Assembly (NCBI GenBank): GCA_024699005.1 | Contig: JAILQN010000002.1 | Coordinates: 1-13,972 of the forward strand | Length of the DNA stretch: 13,972 nucleotides | Direction: 5' to 3' | Origin: Clostridia bacterium | GTDB taxonomy: Bacteria; Bacillota_A; Clostridia; Oscillospirales; Acutalibacteraceae | In this document: piece by piece, positions 5,294 through 11,921 of the stretch | Numbering within the stretch: position 1 is the first letter of the stretch | Layout: each line of letters starts with the position of its first letter | Position numbers and translations under genes: made by a program | The notes under the pieces: model-generated | Databases searched by the model: none | What the model was told of the DNA's origin: nothing | Seen by the model: only the letters and a program-made list of their open reading frames with translations

Positions 5294-8152
5294 TCAGCTT
5301 TTTGACATTCGGGCTGATGGTATGCTTACCGGGAGCGTTTTTTCACCGTCCGTAAACTCATTGATGAAAGCCTGCGTGGTGTTGCCGCCCATATCGCCGG
5401 TGGTCTGGTACTGCCAGGCGATCTCATCCACGAGTCCGTCGTCCATCAGATATCCGTTGCCCGCGGTGCAGACAGTAAAGGTATATCCGGTTATGACGTC
5501 TCCGGTATATACAGGGGAAACGGTTACAGGCGTATTACCCCAGGCGGTCTGGAGAGCCGTTACAAGCGCGTTATACTGAGCCTGGGTCATATAATGTCCC
5601 TCGGGGCTCAGCGTGTCGGAGAACGTCGTGCCCGACTGGATGCCGCCCACAGGGATCACGACGTTGACCGTCCAGTTCATGGAGTACAGAGTGCCGCCGA
5701 TGCTCTGGTCGCCGTCCGCCGTTTTCTCAAAATCGCCGCCGGTTACGACCACATCGTACGATGTGGTATCGCCGTCAAATTCCGCGTCGTTATGCACCAT
5801 CACGGTCTCGCCGTATGCGACGTCGGGATGGGTATAGTAGGTGATATGATAGGTATTGTTGTTGGGCGTGCTTGCGTCTGCAGGAAGGAAGCGTATGCCG
5901 ACGATATCACCGCCGTCGTTGTATACGAACTCGTAATCGACGCCCGGCGTCGCGTTACCCCATCCTTTTTGTACGAAGATACCGTTGGTGCCGTTGATCG
6001 ATTCGTTCCTCGCATCCGCAAAGCTGTCGTCATAAATGACTTTTCCGGCGATATCGCCTCCGCGGTCATTGACGGAAATGTTCCACTGAACATATTCGCC
6101 GTAAGGAATACCGTCTTTTCCGACCTTTTTCGGCTGTTGATTGTAAATGAAATAATCCGCGAAATCCGACGTCGTTTCATGGTTGTCGCTCGATGTGGCT
6201 TCAAGCGTGTTATATGCCGAAACAGCAGCGTTTACATCCGGCAGGCCGGTCACACCGTACTCATATACGAGAGTATAATACTCATTATCATCAAGCTGGG
6301 GCAGATTGAGCGAAATCTCATATATGTTCTGACCGAAGTAATCAAGATGTCCCTGAGCGGGGATACTGGAGACTTCAACGGTCCCGTCCTCATTGTGTTT
6401 GATCACCTGGATCGCTGTGGGCGGAGTAATCGTTCCGCTGCCCGAATACGTAAAGGTATCCGTAACGTCTATGTCAGACGGAGTTCCGTTGACAGAGCTG
6501 ACTGTGACCTCATAGTGAAGTTTGCCGTCTGCGGTATACGAGCCTGTTTTATGCGCCGTGATATCATAATTCTCATTGATTTCTTCCGGCGGGATATACA
6601 GCGACTGGTCGTCGGTAAAAGTGACGTCCAGGCCGTCCTCACCGGCATCGCCGCTCGATCTGATGAAACATCTGCAGCGCAGAACGTTGTTGATAAATTC
6701 GGTTCCGCCGTCAAGCGCCTGCTGCACGAAATCATCGTCGTAAACTATCTCTATTCTGCAATGTCCGTCGCCCGTAGGTATGAAATCATATGTGAACGCC
6801 ACGTCAAGCGCCGGATAGTTGTCCAGCAGGTACGCATAGTACGGGCCGCCGTTGGTAAGTTCCTCGGGGATTATCACTTCATCCGGCAGATCAAACACGA
6901 ACTTATATCCGCCGCTTGTTACCGAGTCAATGCACTCCGTATCGATTCTGAAATGGAGCTCAAGCGTTGTCTGATAAAGATTCTCTTCGACCTTTGTGGT
7001 TCCCGAACCGGCAATGTCCGTAATGTAATCGTCAAGCTCCACGTCGCCGGTCGCTACGGATCTGAGCCCGCCGGAGGATTTTGTCGCGGCTTTCCCCGCG
7101 GTTTTCCCCGCGGATTTTGCATCTGATTTTACATCTGATTTTACATCGGATTTCTCTTCGGATTTTTTTTCTCCGGCTTTCTCTTCGCCTTTTCCTTCGG
7201 CTTTCAGCCAAGCGTACGCCGACGTATCACTTGACTCATTGCCGCGCGTTTCACTGACGGTATCGGGCGTTTCACCGACGGTACCGGGCGTTCCGCTGAC
7301 GGCGTTCACGCCGTATCCGAGTATCGTCCCGTCGGAAAACGGTATACTGTTTTCTTCGACCTTGTCGTTTGAATTGCCCTCGACCGCCCTGACAGATATT
7401 GCGTCGGCGTAAGTCACGATCCCGACACTGTCTGCCGCGCCGTTTCCGTCGCGATCCAAAAAAACAAGATCGCCCGGCTGCGCGTCATGCGCGTCCGGAC
7501 CCGAAAAGAGTCCCGCATTATCCCAAAGCTGCTGCATCGCGCCGCATTCCGTGCTGCGCGGAGCATTGCTTTGTGTCAGTCCGGAATAATGCAGGCAGAA
7601 TGATACGAATGCCGCAGACCAGTCATCACAATACGGATCATCGGCAAACGCTCCGTACCTCGTGTAACCGTGCAGCTCATAACCGCCGTCGTCGAGTTCC
7701 AGGACTTCGACATTGCGCACGCTTTCCGTATACCCCTTCTGCGATTCGGCGATCCTCACGAGATCCGATACGGGATAACCGGAAAGCTCCGGCAAAGAGG
7801 CTTCCCACGTTTCAACCGATTCGACGTCCGCATTCTGATCGGGAAAACACTCCGAAGAGTGGGAGTGTTCTTCAAGACCGCAGGACCATACGGTTTCATA
7901 ACAGTCTTCGTTATGGGTATGGTCTTCGTTTTCGCACATAAGTATCCGTTCGGAGACGCAGCTTTCGCCGTGCGTATGCTCCGGTATCCCGCAGATCGCC
8001 CTGTCGGTCATTGCGATGCCGACTGTTCTCATATGCCAGAATACGCAAATCGCGGCTATAACAAAAACGAGGCACAAAACCGTTAAGGCTCTCTGCCTGA
8101 ATTTTTTATCTTTATTCAGTTTATTAATGAAATAGAATAAAGAGCCGCTCAT
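5294..8152 (-). CDS. Giant pilus adhesin, N-terminal part with degenerate CHAP-like domain; frame broken at its 3' end
   Basis: This part has 952 residues; with the 3717-5291 frame the intact protein would have about 1,478. In order: a long basic N-region and hydrophobic export segment (21-39); three C-x4-H-x-H-x3-C motifs (54-65, 73-84, 91-102), possibly metal binding; a CHAP/NlpC-like domain (about 130-283; DDWSAAFVSFC, AQPGDLVFLD, VGIVTYAD, AVEGNSNDKV); a Lys/Glu/Asp-rich linker (317-360, with repeated SDVK); then several adhesin-type beta domains. In the CHAP-like domain the usual W-C is W178-S179 and the usual D-H-V is D241-S242-V243, so both catalytic residues appear lost. The last 14 residues (from T939) are a frameshift artefact of an A6 tract at 5338-5343, ending at a TGA. 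It follows the signal peptidase gene by 44 bases; the ribosome site is weak. A tip-adhesin role is inferred. Confidence 0.82.
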   Translation of the reverse strand: MSGSLFYFINKLNKDKKFRQRALTVLCLVFVIAAICVFWHMRTVGIAMTDRAICGIPEHTHGESCVSERILMCENEDHTHNEDCYETVWSCGLEEHSHSSECFPDQNADVESVETWEASLPELSGYPVSDLVRIAESQKGYTESVRNVEVLELDDGGYELHGYTRYGAFADDPYCDDWSAAFVSFCLHYSGLTQSNAPRSTECGAMQQLWDNAGLFSGPDAHDAQPGDLVFLDRDGNGAADSVGIVTYADAISVRAVEGNSNDKVEENSIPFSDGTILGYGVNAVSGTPGTVGETPDTVSETRGNESSDTSAYAWLKAEGKGEEKAGEKKSEEKSDVKSDVKSDAKSAGKTAGKAATKSSGGLRSVATGDVELDDYITDIAGSGTTKVEENLYQTTLELHFRIDTECIDSVTSGGYKFVFDLPDEVIIPEELTNGGPYYAYLLDNYPALDVAFTYDFIPTGDGHCRIEIVYDDDFVQQALDGGTEFINNVLRCRCFIRSSGDAGEDGLDVTFTDDQSLYIPPEEINENYDITAHKTGSYTADGKLHYEVTVSSVNGTPSDIDVTDTFTYSGSGTITPPTAIQVIKHNEDGTVEVSSIPAQGHLDYFGQNIYEISLNLPQLDDNEYYTLVYEYGVTGLPDVNAAVSAYNTLEATSSDNHETTSDFADYFIYNQQPKKVGKDGIPYGEYVQWNISVNDRGGDIAGKVIYDDSFADARNESINGTNGIFVQKGWGNATPGVDYEFVYNDGGDIVGIRFLPADASTPNNNTYHITYYTHPDVAYGETVMVHNDAEFDGDTTSYDVVVTGGDFEKTADGDQSIGGTLYSMNWTVNVVIPVGGIQSGTTFSDTLSPEGHYMTQAQYNALVTALQTAWGNTPVTVSPVYTGDVITGYTFTVCTAGNGYLMDDGLVDEIAWQYQTTGDMGGNTTQAFINEFTDGEKTLPVSIPSARMSKS

Positions 8153-8196
8153 CTGCTTATATGCTCACTCTTTCGCAATATTACTCCTGCGTATTC

Positions 8197-8766
8197 TTAA
8201 TGCAAAGGCCAGATACGTATTATGCCTTTGCCGATTATCTGATCGTCTTTGACGCATCCTACAAGCGAACTTCTTGAATCCAGAGAAGATACACGGTCGT
8301 CGCCCATCACGAAATAACTGTCGTCCGGCACCTGAAACGGATACCTGACGTCGTATTCGCCGAGTCTGAATTCCGAAACATAGGGCTCCAAAAGAAGCGC
8401 ACCGTTAATATAGACCATTCCCTCTGCGTCTATCATGACCCAGTCGCCCGGGCACGCAATGACCCGTTTGAGCAGAGTTTTGTCGTTCCAGCGGAAGCTT
8501 ACAAGGTCGCCCGGGGCAATGTCGTGCGTTTTTACCAGCAGAAGAATATCTCCGTCGTTCAGTCCGGGCCCCATACTGTCTCCCGAGATCATCATGACCG
8601 GGAAAATCAAAGAGGCGATCAGTATAACTAAGGCTGCGACTGCGAGCGCTGCGCTTACCGCGCCCAGAAATGAGCCGTCCGGTTCTCTTTTTTTCTTTAC
8701 GACGGCTTTGGCAGTCGCCTGTTCCTCTGCGGAAACTGAATCAGCTTTTTTACTTTGAAGATCCAT
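8197..8766 (-). CDS. lepB: Signal peptidase I, catalytically complete
   Basis: This 189-residue protein cleaves signal peptides on the outer face of the membrane. It has a charged cytoplasmic N-terminus (1-33) and one transmembrane helix (about 35-60). The catalytic Ser64 lies in SGDSMGPGL and the catalytic Lys100 in LLKRVIACPGD. The substrate-binding region contains YINGALLLEPY. The late box MGDDRVSSLDSR is the usual GDNR-SxDSR motif. Length and single transmembrane segment match Gram-positive type I peptidases. It lies 33 bases after the minor pilin and 44 bases before the adhesin, in the same operon, so it probably processes the pilus subunits. The start at 8766 follows an AGGCGGG sequence at short spacing. 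It contrasts with the inactive paralogue at 11922-12416. Confidence 0.93.
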   Translation of the reverse strand: MDLQSKKADSVSAEEQATAKAVVKKKREPDGSFLGAVSAALAVAALVILIASLIFPVMMISGDSMGPGLNDGDILLLVKTHDIAPGDLVSFRWNDKTLLKRVIACPGDWVMIDAEGMVYINGALLLEPYVSEFRLGEYDVRYPFQVPDDSYFVMGDDRVSSLDSRSSLVGCVKDDQIIGKGIIRIWPLH

Positions 8767-8799
8767 ATAGCCCGCCTGCCATTCTGAAAATAAAACCGT

Positions 8800-9633
8800 T
8801 TATTCTTCTTTTATCAGTCTGTTGGTATTCAACGTATACAGCAGCGCCAGGCAGAACAGACCTGCGGAGGATGCCACGGCGATCATAACATAACGGAGCA
8901 GATGCGATTCGTCTCCGGTTTTCGGGTTCGGCCGCGTCGTCGTGGTTTCGGTGGGCCTCGTCGTTGTTTCGAACGGCCGCGTCGTATATTCGGTCGGCCG
9001 CGTCGTATACTCGGTCGGCCGTGTCGTATACTCGGTCGGACGCGTCGTTGTTTCGGTCGGCCACGTCGTTGTTTCAGTCGGCTGCGTCGTGGTTTCGGTC
9101 GGACGCGTCGTGGTTTCGGTCGGACGCGTCGTGGTCTCGGTCGGACGCGTCGTTGTTTCGGTAGGCTGCGTTGTGGTTTCCTGTGTTTTCCGGAACCGGA
9201 CCCTGTCCACCTTTTCCGTTGTGAGGCTGTTGTTGATGACGGAAACCGTGTATAACGAGCCGTCTTCCCGCTCATAGACCGAAACGGTCAGGCGGAACGA
9301 CTCATCCTCCAACTGTTTTCCGCCCACCCCGGAGGAACTGGATTTGACTGAATAGCTGTATTCTGTGGTCCCCGTGAAATCGGCTGAGATCGTATAGGTG
9401 TATACTCCGGCCTCGGTAAAATCGATGTGAAAAAGTCCGGTCCTGCCGTTATCGACCCGTATGGGGTTTTTCGTCGGCGGCGGACTGTTGTCCTGAGGGG
9501 TCATATATGCCGTTCCGCCGCCATCTATGACCACCTGAATCTCTGCGCTTGCGGTTTCAGCCGCAAACGCGATCTCTGCGATTCTGAATGACAGCAGCAG
9601 TAAGATCAGACTTACTGTAAGGAATTTACGCAT
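8800..9633 (-). CDS. Minor pilin with Thr/Pro heptad stalk and NPKTG sorting signal (FctB position)
   Basis: This 277-residue surface protein has a signal peptide (1-24, cleavage near IAFAA). Residues about 30-148 form a single beta domain with AGVYTYTISADF, similar to the FctA/Spy0128 pilin-linkage fold. Residues 152-235 are twelve heptads of the type ETTT(R/Q/W)PT, varied to EYTTRPT in three. NPKTG (236-240) is the sorting motif, followed by a hydrophobic helix and KEE tail; a basic tail is only partly present (NRLIKEE). No clear Lys/Asn isopeptide pair was seen. The ribosome site GAGGAG overlaps the sortase stop codon, with the two genes 16 bases apart. Its place after the sortase equals fctB in Streptococcus pyogenes, a base pilin. 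NPKTG resembles the (S/P)PxTG-type signals of clostridial sortases, so wall anchoring is plausible but inferred. Confidence 0.82.
   Translation of the reverse strand: MRKFLTVSLILLLLSFRIAEIAFAAETASAEIQVVIDGGGTAYMTPQDNSPPPTKNPIRVDNGRTGLFHIDFTEAGVYTYTISADFTGTTEYSYSVKSSSSGVGGKQLEDESFRLTVSVYEREDGSLYTVSVINNSLTTEKVDRVRFRKTQETTTQPTETTTRPTETTTRPTETTTRPTETTTQPTETTTWPTETTTRPTEYTTRPTEYTTRPTEYTTRPFETTTRPTETTTTRPNPKTGDESHLLRYVMIAVASSAGLFCLALLYTLNTNRLIKEE
8932..9180 (-). repeat. 21-base tandem repeat encoding the Thr/Pro stalk, 12 units
   Basis: Twelve near-identical 21-base units encode seven residues each. Variants fall in blocks: ETTTRPT or ETTTQPT units first, one ETTTWPT, then three EYTT units, then two ETTT units, the last with a changed end (ETTTTRP). 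The block order suggests expansion by unequal exchange or slippage. Because 21 is a multiple of three, copy-number change keeps the frame and would alter stalk length. Long open frames on the opposite strand here are a by-product. Confidence 0.92.
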
Positions 9634-9649
9634 AAGTAAAACGATCTCC

Positions 9650-10363
9650 TCAGGATATCTCTTTCATTTCGCCGAACAGGACCATCCTGTCGATGGTGTC
9701 GGCTGACTGACATGTGGAAAGCGCGATCAGCCTGATCTCGCCCTCCGTTTCCGGAGGCTCATATATCATCGCTTCCCCGGACAGTTTTTTGATCAGCTTC
9801 TCCGGCGACGTTTCGGTCGGAGCGAATATGACCTTATCCGTGGCCTGCACCATGACGGCGGCAAAGAAACGGATATCGTACCCTTTTCCGCCCACGGTGA
9901 TCAGCTGACCTTTGCGGTGAGAATCAAAAAATTCCCTGTCCTTGAATTTATCCAGCGCCCCGAACATGGCGCCGTATTCCATATGGTGCCCGTACAGCAG
10001 CGAATATCCGTCGGAAAAATCGCTCCTGTTGCGACAGTCAAGAAAAATGCTGCCGGACAGCGAATACTTGCCGAACGGGTTTTTGTTCAGGTACTCGCTG
10101 TTGCTTTTGCCCTGCATGACCGGATAGTCTATCCCGGTGTCTTCCACCGTTATCCACGCGATCGCGTCCTCGGATATTTCGCGCAGCACCTCGGGATTGG
10201 TCAGGTCCGGCTTGTATTTCATAACGCGGTCATCGTTCGCATTGTAATAGACCATTACGGCGTCATACATGGCGTAAAGACAGATAAGGAAAAAGAGCAG
10301 CGATGCAAGGATGACCAGCCTTTCAAACGTTTTATCGCAAAAAATGACTATCTTCCTTGTCAT
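9650..10363 (-). CDS. srtB: Class B sortase, pilus polymerase
   Basis: This 237-residue transpeptidase has an N-terminal membrane anchor (about 15-38) and an extracellular catalytic domain. The class B features are YPVMQGKSNSEYLNKNPFGK and SGSIFLDCRN. Catalytic residues are H126 in LYGHHME, C218 in LSTCQS and R226 in DRMVLFG. Class B sortases anchor proteins or, in some streptococcal loci (SrtC1 of S. pyogenes), polymerise pilins with xVPTG-type signals. The TIPTG signal of the pilin just upstream fits the latter. It lies 146 bases after the pilin gene and has a GGGGGGAG ribosome site. It is the only sortase in the window, so either it handles all three sorting motifs or a housekeeping sortase elsewhere takes part. 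Confidence 0.93.
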   Translation of the reverse strand: MTRKIVIFCDKTFERLVILASLLFFLICLYAMYDAVMVYYNANDDRVMKYKPDLTNPEVLREISEDAIAWITVEDTGIDYPVMQGKSNSEYLNKNPFGKYSLSGSIFLDCRNRSDFSDGYSLLYGHHMEYGAMFGALDKFKDREFFDSHRKGQLITVGGKGYDIRFFAAVMVQATDKVIFAPTETSPEKLIKKLSGEAMIYEPPETEGEIRLIALSTCQSADTIDRMVLFGEMKEIS

Positions 10364-10426
10364 CGCCGCTCTCCCCCCTTAATTCGGCCATTAATCAGGG
10401 CATCGCCTGTTTGTTTCAGTCGGTCG

Positions 10427-10439
10427 GGCGGACTCCGCC
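10427..10439 (-). other. Short GC hairpin between the major pilin and sortase genes
   Basis: GGCGG and CCGCC arms enclose a 3-base loop in the 146-base gap between the pilin and sortase genes. No T run follows, so it is not a clear terminator. It could act as a 3' stabiliser or partial attenuator, separating abundant pilin from scarce sortase. The rest of the gap holds the acidic in-frame tail after the pilin stop and the sortase ribosome site. Confidence 0.25.
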
Positions 10440-10455
10440 GCGCCGGAACCCGGGA

Positions 10456-10509
10456 TCAATCCTGAGAATCTTCCTCGGGCTCCTCGTCGTCCTCCTCGCC
10501 GTGGTTCCT
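10456..10509 (-). other. In-frame acidic extension after the pilin stop codon
   Basis: Reading on past the TGA at 10512-10510 gives RNHGEEDDEEPEEDSQD and then a second TGA at 10458-10456. Ten of 17 residues are Asp or Glu, and the frame is that of the pilin. It may be a relic of a longer cytoplasmic tail lost by a point mutation, or chance coding in a GA-rich strand. It has no start codon of its own. Confidence 0.35.
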
Positions 10510-11757
10510 TCAATAAGCCGCTCTTCTCCTCCTGGAGATAACGAACATCATGACGGCGCCGAATACAAGCAGACCGATCATGAACGGAGCAACCGTGAGG
10601 ATAACGCCGGTGGGGATGGTGCCCTCGCGCTCGTTCTCGTAACCTACGTATACATCACCGTCAAGCGTGCTGGAAGGCTCATCATCATATGTTCCGTCGC
10701 CCTGAACGTCATTTTCCTGAGCTTTCTGGTTGTAGTCTTCCTCGTCTTCAACCACCTCATATTCGATCCCCTTGGGAAGGTCTTTGATAAGGACGTACTG
10801 ACCGTCGTTCAGATAGAAGTCAACGCCTGCCTTAAGCTGAGCACCGGTAACTTCGGTAGGGTTCGTCATTGAGGTGTAAGTTGTGGCAGCATTTGCGGTG
10901 GGAGCTGCTTCAGCGCCGGTAATTTCTACTGCAAACACATCGGTATCACCGACAAGTACAGTATTCTCAGTCAATGTGACCGTGAACTTGAAGTACTTAT
11001 CCTTAGCAGCCTGATTACCGGAAATCCTCTTGGAGAAACCGAGGTCTACAGTCTCATATTTATTGACAAAACCATCAGTCTTGCTGTCGTCCACGTCATC
11101 GCCTTCTGTACCGCCGGTAGTATTAAGTTCAGGAGCGGCAGGATCCGCGTGAAGAATATAGCTGTCAACCACAAGCGTGCCGGCTGCGGGGAAACTGGGA
11201 TCTGCAGGATCTACGTTTTCCGAGAGAGCTTTGGCCTGTGCATCGACAACGTATACGTCCATATACTTTACTCGTGCATCAACATTAGAATAAGGAGCAG
11301 TCTGCTCAGCCTCGGTAATGACGTAACGATAGATACCGGGTTCCGGGAAAGATACGCTGCTGAAATCAACGGTTACCGTCTTCTGGGCATAATCCATACC
11401 GGAAAGCTGTGAAGCAACGGCAGTAAGAGCAACGTCGTCGGTAGCAGACGCATTCGCTACGGCATCAGTTGGATCACTATTCGTAAAAGCAGGATCCGTG
11501 ATCGTAGGAGTACCGATACCGGCAAGAACAGCCATGGAAGAGGCGGTTGCCGGAACTGCTTCCCCTGCAGCAATAGAGAAATCAAATGTTTTATTGGGGA
11601 CACTTGAACCCGCTTCAACAGCGAGATACTTTTCAAACGTAGTTGTGCCGCCGGCAACAGCTGTATAGGCGCCTGCAGCAAAAGCGGGAGCAGCGTTGAC
11701 CGCGAGAATCAGCCCTATAGCCAATACCACAGCCATGATTTTAAAAAGCTTTTTCAT
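10510..11757 (-). CDS. Major pilin, two-domain FctA/Spy0128-like backbone subunit
   Basis: This 415-residue protein has a signal peptide (1-27, cleavage near AFA-AG). Two pilin isopeptide-linkage domains follow. Domain 1 offers K43 (FEKYL), E149 (YVITEAE) and N232 (FVNKYE). Domain 2 offers K243 (GFSKRI), a Glu in YEVVEDEED (about 334-337) and N375 (YEN). These match the Lys-Glu-Asn sets that form self-generated isopeptide bonds in Spy0128. The C-terminus has TIPTG (380-384), a hydrophobic helix and an RRRR tail, as in xVPTG-type pilins polymerised by class B sortases. Its ribosome site, AAGGAGG seven bases before ATG, is the strongest in the operon, as expected for the abundant subunit. Its base composition looks less GC-rich than its neighbours. 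The TGA stop is followed by 17 more in-frame acidic codons. Confidence 0.9.
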   Translation of the reverse strand: MKKLFKIMAVVLAIGLILAVNAAPAFAAGAYTAVAGGTTTFEKYLAVEAGSSVPNKTFDFSIAAGEAVPATASSMAVLAGIGTPTITDPAFTNSDPTDAVANASATDDVALTAVASQLSGMDYAQKTVTVDFSSVSFPEPGIYRYVITEAEQTAPYSNVDARVKYMDVYVVDAQAKALSENVDPADPSFPAAGTLVVDSYILHADPAAPELNTTGGTEGDDVDDSKTDGFVNKYETVDLGFSKRISGNQAAKDKYFKFTVTLTENTVLVGDTDVFAVEITGAEAAPTANAATTYTSMTNPTEVTGAQLKAGVDFYLNDGQYVLIKDLPKGIEYEVVEDEEDYNQKAQENDVQGDGTYDDEPSSTLDGDVYVGYENEREGTIPTGVILTVAPFMIGLLVFGAVMMFVISRRRRAAY

Positions 11758-11921
11758 TTAATAACCTCCTTAAGGTCAGGGTAATGGTGTGCGCGGCAGC
11801 GCGGAGCCGCGCGGTTTGACAATATGCAAATCCTGACGTGTGTCAGGTGTATGCCTGAAATGATTATTAATTCGGCAAATTGTTTTTTAAATTGCCGGAT
11901 AAATAACAGCCTTATTATGTA
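11758..11921 (-). promoter_or_regulatory. Structured intergenic leader of the major pilin gene
   Basis: This 164-base gap between sipA and the pilin gene holds three inverted repeats and no gene. They are CGGCAA...TTGCCG (11873-11897, 13-base loop); CCTGAC-GTGT-GTCAGG (11832-11847); and a strong GC stem GCGCGGC...GCCGCGC (11791-11812, 8-base loop) ending about 19 bases before the AAGGAGG ribosome site (11766-11772). None has a T run in the minus direction. They may stabilise the pilin message after processing of the operon transcript, or be protein-binding sites. I could not find a convincing promoter here, though the region is AT-rich around 11850-11900. Confidence 0.45.

Noticed and set aside
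5330..5345. Programmed ribosomal frameshift as the main explanation for the split adhesin
   Set aside because: The GAA-AAA-ACG context is only a partial slippery site and no downstream stimulatory structure was evident; a simple base loss in A6/A7 is more economical, so recoding is kept only as an alternative.
5594..7126. 510-codon open frame on the plus strand, opposite the adhesin
   Set aside because: It has no recognisable domain, an odd composition (many Arg, Val and Ile) and lies wholly antisense to a well-supported surface protein gene. It is a shadow frame, as are the plus-strand frame at 4692-5579, the minus-strand frame at 2347-3051 and the minus-strand frame at 12677-13438.
8932..9180. 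Possible CRISPR array because of regular repeats
   Set aside because: The units are contiguous 21-base coding repeats without unique spacers and encode a clean heptad stalk.
8902..9277. Repetitive open frames on the plus strand and a second minus-strand frame over the stalk repeat, rich in Arg or Val
   Set aside because: A 21-base repeat keeps every frame open if one unit is open, so these are by-products of the tandem repeat.
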